This document shows positions 33,818 through 44,071 of a stretch of DNA of 64,000 nucleotides, in pieces. The notes under the pieces are model-generated. The model was not told where the DNA came from. It worked only from the letters and a program-made list of their open reading frames with translations, and made no database searches. Source of the DNA: Cordilura impudica (Eukaryota; Arthropoda; Insecta; Diptera; Scathophagidae); the NCBI GenBank assembly GCA_963682025.1, contig OY821522.1, positions 28,570,959-28,634,958 of the forward strand, written 5' to 3'. How positions within the stretch are numbered: the stretch's first letter is position 1; each line of letters opens with the position of its first letter. The translations under genes were made by a program, and so were the position numbers.

Positions 33818-34629
33818 CCATTTAAACAAAATTACTTTCTTTTTTTATGTTTGTTATTTTTGGGCGAATATAGTTATGCCATCTGTAATAAAAAACTTTA
33901 GGTTAATGTGAGAAACGTGGCATTAAACATGTTGATTCTAGAACCTTTCCGGTAAGAATCGAAAATGATTTCTCCGATTTATTGTTGCAATATTCTGCGG
34001 CGTAGATAATATTACTTTTGGTAAAATAATGACCAGCATCTGAGAAAATGTATTAATTTGAATAAGACTACTTGAGAATTTTAAAACTAATTTTAAGGTT
34101 AATTACCTATTTTTTTTTGTTGAAGTATTAGCGACCATTAGTAAACAAATCTTCTCGATGCTGTAACAGCCCAATATTAAAAACGGAAAGAACGACGTGT
34201 TTCCTGGTTTAAGCCAACTCGATTTCATGAGAAAATAGAAGGCTTTCGTTAATTGTATTAACATTATCGTGAATAATACAGAGATGCGTTTTATAAGTTT
34301 ATCTTTTCACCACAGCCTATCATTCATAGTGGTATTTAGTGTTGGCAATAACTTGTATCTCAAAAAGTCAATATGATGTGTATACATCATTGTCAAATCA
34401 ATTTAGAAAAGTTATTATTAATGTATAATGTAAATTCTGCGAACTTGAGAAATTAACTATGGAATCATTTAACGATGTTGCTAGTATCCACTAAATATTG
34501 AAATATATTTACAAACCAAAATAAAATTCCGAAGCAAAATTTGTAAAATAAAAATATAAATAGTACAGGGATTGTGTATTACAAAACCGAATATGCATTT
34601 GCAGAAATATTAGACGAAAAAAAAAGCAA

Positions 34630-37600
34630 TCACGGTTTGATGTCCTTTGCATGGTATGTTCCTACTCCTCGCCCTTCGATGTCCTCTAAGACATAATAAC
34701 AATTTCCTAATTTTTGTGTTACTCTAGCTTTTATAAACATAGCATCACTTTGAGCAAAATTGCGTCTAAATACCTGTTGTCCAATCGAAAATGTCACCGG
34801 TCTGGATCTTAGATTATATGTTTTAGCATTAATGTCGTAGGGTTTGCGAATACTTTCGCCAATTTGTTTCCTTAACAGCGTCAGGTTGTTATCTCGATCC
34901 AACGTCATTTCAGGTTCTTCAAGAGATTCTAGGGATTTTAACAGTTTGTAGGATGAGCCATGGGTGACCATGTCAAATCCATAGAGAGAGTGATAAATAT
35001 GGGCTAACTTTAATGGAGTTGTGGAGCGAATTTCTTAAAGCGCAACTTATAGGAGATATGTTTTCACCCCACTCTCTATGGTCTTTTTTTAAATACGCTC
35101 GAATGGCGGCTATTATTGAATGGTTGACCCACTCAGAAGCATTACTTGGAGTGTAGTAGAACGCTGTATAAATATGATTTATACCGTAACTGTTCAAAAA
35201 AGCATTGAAATCCCCAGCCTTAAATTGGCTTCCATTGTCGCTCACTATTATTTCCGGTACACCGTAGAGATGGAAAATTTGTTATTCTAAAAATTCTATA
35301 ATTAAAGCGTAAGTGAATTTTTTTAAAGGGCAAAGCCAATGATATTTAGAAAAACGGTCTAATACTATCAGTAGACCAATAAACCCTTTTTTGCTACGTG
35401 GGTATGGTCCCAATAGATCAACATATATCCGCTGAAAAGGCCGTACGGCCTTTGCGAACATATTCTCGGACATCAGTTACTAATCTGGGCCATTAAAAAT
35501 TTCTACGAATGAATTATAAGGTTTTTCCCATTCCACCGTGAGCAGCGATAACTGAGTCGTGAGAACGTTTTAAAAAATTTCCAAGATTTCTTCTCATCAT
35601 TGGCAATACCGTTAGCGAAAGTTGTTCATATATATTGTTGTTCTAATATATATATGACTTTAATATCCGGAAAACAATTCTGATTTTCTAGAAAATTTTC
35701 TTTAATTTCCAGGTAAGTTGGGTCCAAAAAGTATGGGGATTCTAAATCAATTTCAGGCTCTATAAGTTCTAAAGAATAAATTTCACCCTTATGCATTCTA
35801 CTAAGCGCATCTGGTACGATGTTATCTTTTCCCTTTCGGTGACTAATGGAAAATTTATAGCTTTGTAATTTTAATGCCCACCTGGCCAGTCGCTCTTTAA
35901 GGTTTGGTTGTCTCATAAGCCACACCAGGCTACTATGGTCGGTTATCGCTTCAAATTCTTGAAGCTCTAGGTAGCACCTGAATCTCTCAATCGCTTCGAT
36001 GGCAGCTAAGCACTCTTTTTCTGTAACGGAATAGTTACGTTGTTCTGAATTAAGTTTTTTAGACATGAAAGCGATTGGATTTTCATTATTTTCCTGATCT
36101 AATTGTACTAAAACTGCTTCAATGCCATAGTCACTAGCGTCGCAATGTACATAAAATTTCCTTGAAAAATCTGGATTTTTCAAGACTGGAGCTGAAGTCA
36201 AGAGATAGTTGATTTTATTAAAAGCGGCCTATGCCACAACTGTGCACTCGAATTTTTTTTTCTTAGATAGAACCTCAGTAATTGCATGTGTTATGTCTGC
36301 AAAGTTCTCAATGAATCGACGATACCATCCAGTTAAACCAAGGAAGCCTCTAACTTGCTTCAACGTTTTGGGAGTTGGCCAGTTGAGAATCGATTCAATT
36401 TTAGATGGATCTGTCGAGATACCGCCATCGCCGATAACATAACCTAGATAATTGACCTTTCGGACGCAAAATTTACTTTTACTAATGTTCAATGTGAGAT
36501 TTGCTTTTTTGAATTGCTCTGCCAACCTTACCAACAACGATAAATGGGTTTCAAATGTATCAGAAACCACGCAAACATCGTCTTAATATCCAAAAACGCA
36601 ATGTTTTATATCTGGCGGGATTATCTCGTCCATAAGCCGATACATCGTTGATGGGGCATTACAAAGCCCGAATGGCATTACGGTAAATTGGTATAAAGGT
36701 CTACCCGGTATAGTAAAAGCTGTAATTGGTCGTGACTCTGGATCCAATTCTACTTGCCAGTACACATCTTTAAGGTCAATTTTTAATATAATATTTGCTT
36801 TAGGTAGCCGAGCAAAAATTCCTTCGATATTGGGTAACGGATATGCATCTTTGGTGGTTACATCGTTAGTTTTACGGGCGTCTAAACATAACCTATCTTT
36901 TCCGGGTTTTATCACCATTCTCATGGGCGAACTCCAAGCACTGCTGCTGGGTTCAATTACACCAAGACTTAACATTCTGTCCTCCTCGGCAAACATAAGT
37001 TTTTCGACCGCAGGTGAAACCGGGTAAAATCTTTGCTTTACTGGCCTTTCATCTCCCACATCTATCCCATGCTTTATGAGAGGCGTTCGCCCTAAACCTT
37101 GAATTTCAAGGTTAGGAAAAAGAGACTTCACAATTTCTAATTGTTGTTGTTGTTTTTTAGAAAGAGGGAAGGAGTCTAAATTTTCATTATTCAATAAAGT
37201 GTTTTCTTTTTTATTCAATTCCAAGCCAGAAACAATGTTATATATTAGTCCAAAGGAGCGCCAAAAATCTAATCCGAGAATTAAACGTTGGTTAAGAGTT
37301 GGAACAATATAAAGAGTTATATTTTTAGTTAAATTTTTATAAGTCATTGAAACTTCAATTGCTCTTATCACAGTTTGATCTTTACCTGTCGGTTTTACCG
37401 TTGATTTTAGTTTACTAAAACTTAAAAGATTTGTAAAATCAATTTTCGCTAAATTTTCCCCTATGCAGCTAATGTTTGCACTAGTATCTAGCAAGTCAAG
37501 CTCCATTCTATCTAAAAAATTGACTTCCACATAAAGTCGACCATCTATTTCATTGTCTATAATGGAAGAAGTAAACAAGCGTTTTGTTTTCTTAATTTTT

Positions 37601-37983
37601 TTATAATAGTTTCGCATTCGCACAGTAGATCTTTTATAGGTTCGGATCAATTTTTTATCTAACCTGGAATCGCTAAAAATGGTGCTCCTTGCTTTTATGT
37701 AATCTCGAAGACGTTCGTGAAAAGGTCGTATGTTGAAAAGATTGTGTTTTGGTTGATTGGAGTGATCAGATTTTTTTGAAAGCTTTATCTTCTCATTATT
37801 TTGAGTAGTATTATTTCCGAAATTATAGTTTACAAGTAATTGGTTTTCATTGTTTCCTAATCCGTTTTCATGATCAAAGTTGATATCTAAAATTTGGTTA
37901 CAAAGGGTTTCAGGGTGTGCTGCTGTAATCGTTTCGATTGCAGGGGAAAGTACCCCTGTGGAATTTTGAGCTTTTTGAGCAAT
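34630..37983 (-). pseudogene. Unit 1 pol (protease, RT, RNase H, integrase), 4+ stops
   Basis: Ty3/gypsy-order polyprotein. The frame opens at 37983, just after TAA, and has no ATG, CTG or TTG until 37650. Protease LLDTSANISC (the usual DTG reads DTS, ~37490); RT VIKPGKDRLCLDARKTND, FTVMPFGLCNAPS and the active site Tyr-Leu-Asp-Asp, here Tyr-stop-Asp-Asp (TAA at 36583-36585); RNase H FYVHCDASDYG, TEKECLAAI and SHRKGKDNIVPDALSR; integrase core VDLLGPYPRSKKG, SDNGSQF and NASEWVNH (D, D, E positions); C-terminus RGVGTYHAKDIKP. Stops at 36229, 35493 and 35282 are shared by units 2 and 3. It also has a deletion across the zinc-binding integrase region and a 4-bp insertion near 34995. The RT fingers segment lost in units 2 and 3 is intact here. 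Confidence 0.88.
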
Positions 37984-39591
37984 TTACACACTGAGGTTTA
38001 TAAACATTTTTAATGCCACATCCATAGCAAAAAACATTGCGCTCCTTGAGACACATGTCCCAATAATATCCGTCTTCATTACAATTCCAGCATTGGATAA
38101 TTTTTTCGGGTTTCGAGATGGCATTTATAGTAAATGAATACTATCTTCAGAATCTACATCGTATTTGTCAAAATTATTATCGATCTCTTCTACCTCTACT
38201 GTAGCAATTCTCCGCTGAGGAACGTGCCCTCGAGAAAGTTGTGTCCGTTTAAAAGAATCATCATTGTGTAGTTTTTCACGCAATAAGCATAGCATTTTCA
38301 AATGGGAAATAGATTCAATTTTGACATATAAAAGCTCACGTCGAATTTCAAGACGAAGATTGCGTGTAATTATTTCTATAGGCTCAGAGTCATTTAAATA
38401 AATTGGTAACCGATCTGCTCTTTCGGTTATAGCATCATAAAAATCTTCAAATGATTCATTGGGTCTTTGTTTTCTGTTATGAAGTTCTTCTCTAATGTCG
38501 AATGAAGTTCGGTGATCTTCATATTCATACAGTAACGCGTCAAAAAATGATTCCCATTCTATAATTTCAGTAGTTTTGTGATACTTCCAATACCATTCTC
38601 TTGCTTTGCCACTAAGCAATATATGTAAATTTTTACCTATTCCATTTTAATTATCTTCAAAGTATTCCCTAGTTAAAACATTGATTCTGTATATGAATTC
38701 ATCCGACCGTAAACCTTTTGACGAACCATCAAATCGTATATTCCAACCTTGGATAATTGTGGCGATTTTGTCGGGATTCACTATTACGGACTGTGATGCA
38801 TTACGCATTAAGGAATTTGTATGTGAATTGGATTCACGAAGACGATTGGCTATAACTGGTGGTTGTTGAAATTGTCGACCGGGTTGAGTTACTTGCTCTT
38901 GTTGCAGTTGTGAAGAACGCAGATTCATTTGCGAAAGAATTCTCTGTATGGTCAATTCTATCATTTGAGACATCTGGTTAGAGTCCAAATTAGATTGCCT
39001 ATTACGACGATTTCGACGACCAGTAGATTGTACCGTGGGATGATAAGATTGATCAAGAGATTGGGTATTGGTTGGAATATGAGTTTGATTATGAAGTAGT
39101 TCTTGAGATTGGTTAGAGAACTGCTGTGAGTTTTGCGTTTCATTTGGGTGTTTTACGGAACTATTCAGGTCCAACATTGGAGCTTGTAAACTTTGATCAC
39201 CAAAACATGGTTGCAGGATAGGGTTACTAAGATTTTCTATTTCCAAATTTTGTGAAACATTTGGTGTCTCTTGAGGCCTATTGTTCCTTGTGTTATACAC
39301 TTTGGATGCAGAGCCACGACCCCTACCTCTAGGGTTGGTTGACTTAATTTTTTCAATTGGTTTGGATTTTGGCTGAGTCAAATGTCGCTCATGGCATAAT
39401 TTTTTACAGTTGGGACACTCCTGAGAATTGCTTAACCACTGAGGAATACATTCTTTATGAAATAAATGATTGCACATGGTGGATAGACAATCAGTTTGGT
39501 TCATCATCTCCTTTTCACATAAAGAGCAGGCTAAGCCTAGTGAAGATTCCACTATACTTGGTATATCCTCTGTACTTCGTGGTAGTGGCAT
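37910..39591 (-). pseudogene. Unit 1 gag with N-terminal RING-H2 finger, one stop and one frameshift
   Basis: The start is ATG 39591, although the frame is open a little further upstream. Residues 22-62 form a RING-H2 finger: C22, C25, C40, H42, H45, C48, C59, C62, with the usual W52 and P60. A Gln/Asn-rich linker with a basic RNRRNRQS patch follows. The retrotransposon Gag core has LSGKAREWYWKYHKTTEIIE and NESFEDFYDAITERADRLP. Two CCHC-like knuckles, CWNCNEDGYYWDMC and CYGCGIKNVYKPQC, both lack the His. A TAA at 38647-38649 truncates it before the Gag core (shared with unit 2), and an indel near 38130 shifts the frame. Capsid role from family; ubiquitin-ligase activity is only possible. Confidence 0.88.
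37913..37983 (-). promoter_or_regulatory. Putative +1 gag-pol frameshift overlap (71 nt)
   Basis: The gag frame ends at TGA 37910-37912. The pol frame, one nucleotide downstream (+1), opens after TAA 37984-37986. The overlap has the run GCTCAAAAAGCTCAAAATTC and is unchanged in position in all four units (47409-47479, 55943-56013, 60020-60090). The lack of any start codon in the first 111 pol codons argues for frameshift expression. The slip site itself is not identified. Confidence 0.55.
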
Positions 39592-40368
39592 ATTGACACA
39601 AAAATTTAAAAACAAGTTAGGGTAAGACCGACTGAAAATTATAGAAATTTTTTAAATTCAATTTCTCAATAAGAGACAAAAAAAATACAATATGTGTGAG
39701 TAGATGTTTTTTTTTATTGTTTAAATAAGTTAATAAAAAAAACCTTACAAACACAAAAAAATTCGAAAAGAATATAAATTGTGTAAAATTTTTTTTCTTA
39801 ATTTATTTTTTTTTTTTTTTTCAAATTAATAAAATATTTAATTGCGACTTTTCTTTATAAAGGACTTGGGATGGATAATGTATCATACAGAATTAGTATA
39901 CTTTCAATACTAAATTAAATTTCCAAATTAATGAAATTAAAACGTGACCCATGCATAGCATAAATATGAATGAAATGAACTGGATTATTGCGGTCAGAAT
40001 TTTTCATTGAATATTTTCAGACGTACTCTAATGCAGTCAACATTTAATGGATCAAAATTCGCTATAGGGAGCAATTTTTTGATGATTCCAATTAAAATTA
40101 ACTAAACCATAGTAAAGAAAAATAATATGAATTGAAAAATTCCCAGAATTTTTAAGCAAGGTTGTTTCAAAATTGCTGAATGAAAAGGATCCCTAAAGAG
40201 CTATATGGTCGAAATTTATCTGTGCCAACACTACAACTGATAGTCGAAATCCAAAATAGTTTTAAAGCTATTTCAAACCAACGACCTTAACAACAACCCC
40301 CATGTAGAAAATACTAATCACTTAAAGTTAAATTTTAAATCTAATTAATTTCGTGCGAACAAGAAAAC
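39592..40368 (-). other. Unit 1 5' leader, truncated, PBS deleted
   Basis: Matches the leader of unit 3 up to AAGAAAACTTGC, then jumps to LTR sequence TATGATGCTTTCAAATG. About 400 bp, comprising the end of the leader, the primer-binding site and the first ~245 bp of the LTR on this side, are missing. An identical junction is in unit 2. Confidence 0.8.
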
Positions 40369-42160
40369 TTGCTTATGATGCTTTCAAATGAAAAAGGATT
40401 GGAATATTTAGCTATTGAAACTATGCTCCCCCTAATTTACAACTATGGAATATTGAGCTCTACTTATGGTATACTATGCATAATCGTAGGGGTATTAGAT
40501 GTTACATACCCGTGCCTCTTAACCCTCCCATCCGTGTTCTCTCTATGGCACTATAAAGTTAACAACCAATTTTGGAGAACCCTAAACTATATTACCCTAC
40601 CCCAGTCTGAAAGAAAAGTCTAGAAGTTTAAATTCAGCAACTCATGATATTAATTTATTTTAGAAATTCATGTATTTAAACTCATTTTTCGATTATTGTA
40701 GAGGTAAATATAATTATAAACAAACTTAGTTTACTAAAAATAATTGTATAGCTAGTAAACTTAAAAACTTAAAGTATTTATATAAATTGGCGGTAATGAT
40801 TTTCGTTAATATCGTATAAAATCGCTAACTTCTTACAATTGTAGAATTTATCATGATTATTAGTTTTCGAGAAGATTTCGGAAGAAAAATCACACTTAGA
40901 AAGAAAATTTTGCACAGGAAGGCAAACAAATTAAAATATCAATGGTAGCAATACCAGAGTAGGGTGAAAAAAAAATATTATGGCTACTTTATTTTGATTA
41001 TTAAGTTCGTTAATATAATTTCATAAATTGTTTTTTGTTGTTTTATATGATTCTTAAAATTTATCACTTTTTCTTCTATTTTATTTTTTTTTTATTTAAC
41101 ACTTCTAATTTAACAATTCTGTTTTACACCAATTTTCACTTTTAAATTTTCGCATTGCCAAAATAAGAAATTTATGAATATTTATACCCTATACCACTAT
41201 GTGGTTTGGGTATAATGACTTTGTGCTGCTGTTTGTAACAACCAAAAATATTTGACCTAGACCCATCTTTAATTATACCGATCAAATCAGAATCACTTTC
41301 TGAGTTGATTTAACAATGTCCGTCCGTCCGTCCGTCCGTCCGTCCGTCCGTCCGTCCGTCTGTGTGTCCATGTAAAGCTTGTAATCAAACTGCAGGTCGC
41401 AAATATGAATGTATTTTGGTGAAATTTGGTATATAAGCTTTTATCGGCCATGGGATGAACGCTATTGAAATTGGTGAGAATCGGTCCATGTTCAGACCTA
41501 GCCCCCATACAAATTACCCATATGAAATCGACATAAATTGCCATAAGATCCAAATTGTCATATAGATCTAACTCAAATTGGGTTTGTATGCGTTCATTAC
41601 ATCCATTAATGAGTAGTCCAAAAATGATGCCTTTGACCCCATATAGAGCTGCTTCCGGATTTTCACTTAAATCTATTAAAAAACAAAAATATTGCACTGA
41701 TTCTTCTCAAATTTTGTTTGTATATATTTTTGCAAAATACAAGAGACTTTACCAAACATGATCAGGATCGGTCCATTTATGGACCAATTCCCTATATAGA
41801 TATAGCATCCGATATGAACTTTTTCATATCTGCAGCCAAAAAAAATAATAAAAATCCCACTCAAATTTGGTTTTTGCTTTTTTTCTATGTCCAGTTAGTT
41901 GGGCCTAAGAGATAGGGTCTCTAAACGCATGGTATAGGGTATCGTATAGTCGGTCTAGACCGACTATAATTTTCTTACTTGTTTACTAATGGCATGATAA
42001 TTGCTTGTTTTATAATTGAATTTTTCTTAAAGGTATCATTTCTTTGTGTATGAATTTTTGTTGTTCGTTCGATATGGAACAAACAAAAAAAACCAAAAGA
42101 AGTTTACAGAAATATTTTCAAAAGAAGAATAAGCAATTACATTGACATTAGTAAATTACA
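40369..42160 (-). repeat. LTR2, truncated at its low edge, with a family B insertion
   Basis: Begins at the deletion junction, so the ~245 bp next to the primer site are absent. Proposed high edge ATTACA at 42155-42160. It contains the family B element at 41183-41982. Confidence 0.6.
41183..41982 (-). mobile_element. Family B element inserted in LTR2
   Basis: Starts TATACCCTATACCACTATGT and ends ACCGACTATAATTTTCTTACTTGT. The empty site in LTR3 and LTR5 is GAATATTTTACTAATGG; the filled site adds no duplication and splits the T run. It has the longest CCGT run of the window (about 41318-41360). Confidence 0.9.
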
Positions 42161-44071
42161 TTAACCAGCCTCTGCTTATCTTCCCAATGTAATTTCAGTT
42201 TCTGTTATGCAGAAATAACAGAATTATGTTGCATTAGCAGAACCTAATTTAAGAAATTAAATAATACAAAAGAATATCAAAAGAAGAGAGACTTACATGC
42301 ATATAAACGGTGAAAGGCCTTCCAAAAACGATATGCTCTGGATCTTGTTGTTGTTGTTATGTAAGAGATTGCTGTCTCTCCTTCCAAATAATATTTTATA
42401 ATTATGGTTTTTGAATTTCGTTTTGCATTTCTTGATTATTTAAACATTGTTATTGATATAATTTTGTTTTCTGTTATTTAGCACAACTTCTTAATTTTGG
42501 TTTTCTGTAATGCTTTTATTTGTATCACAGTATAACGAGTTATATTTTCTTTTGTAATCAACAAAAATTTTTTTCTTTGTTTAATTTACGTTTTATTTAT
42601 TTATTTTTTTTTTTTTGAATGAGAATTTGCTTAAAAAAATTATATGATAAATTAAAGAACCCGTCTCTGATATCGTAGTTTTAATTTCTAAACATTTCTG
42701 TGATATATTTTGGAATATTTTAAGAATCAATTTATCGAACCTTTTTATAAATTTTTTTATTATTTTTTTTTTCGGATCACTGTGCAATATTTTCTTTTAT
42801 TTTTCTACACGATTCCACTTTTCAATTTTAGTATTTGTGATTTTTTTTTCATTTGATCTACAGCAAAAATATTTTCAAAGATTTTAAATTAACTCGAAAT
42901 ACCTGAATTTACTGAATTTTTTTGTGCACTACACTATTGGTTCTAAATATTTAAATATTATAAAAAAAATATATTTTAACACTTATTGTACCACTTACTT
43001 TGACAAAAGCTTAGATGTCCACCATAGCTGGTTTAAGAAAGAAATAGCCTAAGCTGGTTTAAGAAAGAGATAGCCTCTTCTGATCTCCTCTTTCATCTTA
43101 TCTCTTTCGGAAAAGGCATCAACTCATTGGAAGTCACACACTCTCCTTGAAGATTTAATATGGAATTTATGCATCAGGAATTAAATTGGTTGTTGCTAAA
43201 GTTTTTCTACTCCCGAGAACTGACAGTTTTGAAGATTAATCAATGGAGGATTTTTTTTTAAACAAAATTACTTTCTTTTTTTATGTTTGTTATTTTTGGC
43301 CGAATATAGTTATGCCATCTGTAATAAAAAACTTTAGGTTAATGTGAGAAACGTGGCCTTAAACATATTGATTCTAGAACCTTTCCGGTAAGAATCGACA
43401 ATGATTTCTCCGATCTTATTGTTGCAATATTCTGCGGCGTAGATAATATTACTTTTGGTAAAATAATGACCAGCATCTGAGAAAATGTATTAATTTGAAT
43501 AAGACTACTTGAGAATTTTAAAACTAATTTTAAGGTTAATTACCTATTTTTTTTTGTTGAAGTATTAGCGACCATTAGTAAACAAATCTTCTCGATGCTG
43601 TAACAGCCCAATATTAAAAACGGAAAGAACGACGTGTTTCCTGGTTTAAGCCAACTCGATTTCATGAGAAAATAGAAGGCTTTCGTTGATTGTATTAACA
43701 TTATCGTGAATAATACAGAGATGCGTTTTATAAGTTTATCTTTTCACCACAGCTTATCATTCATAGTGGTATTTAGTGTTGGCTATAACTTGTATCTCAA
43801 AAAGTCAATATGATGTGTATACATCATTGTTAAATCAATTTAGAAAAGTTATTATTAATGTTTAAAGTAAATTCTGCGAACTTGAGAAATTAACTATGGA
43901 ATCATTTAACGATGTTGCTAGTATCCACTAAATATTGAAATATATTTACAAACCAAAATAAAATTCCGAAGCAAAATTTGTAAAATAAAAATGTAAATAG
44001 TACAGGGATTGTGTATTACAAAACCGAATAATATTATACATTTGCAGAAATATTAGACGAAAAAAAAGCAA
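42161..44071 (-). other. 3' noncoding region of unit 2
   Basis: Homologous to 50744-52664 and lacks the SINE/hairpin insertion of unit 1. A local duplication of AGCTGGTTTAAGAAAGARAT (about 43026 and 43053) is shared with unit 3 but not with unit 1. No gene seen. Confidence 0.6.

Larger units (their letters stand above)
32007..34629 (-). other. 3' noncoding region of unit 1 (between pol and LTR)
   Basis: Homologous to 42161-44071 and 50744-52664. It holds no recognisable env-like frame. A purine-rich stretch on the minus strand around 32895-32945 and another near 32015-32040 are candidate polypurine tracts, neither convincing. It is interrupted by a ~735-bp insertion at 33084-33817. Confidence 0.55.

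Noticed and set aside
36209..36442. Plus-strand frames over pol and gag (also 38681, 45738, 45981, 54261, 54504, 56712 and 60789)
   Set aside because: Shadows of the minus-strand RT, RNase H and Gag coding sequence.
40369..40623. 84-codon plus-strand frame in the LTR, repeated at 49755-50009 and 29403-29618
   Set aside because: Antisense to the element, and broken by one base in LTR4 and LTR5. Repetition reflects LTR duplication, not selection.
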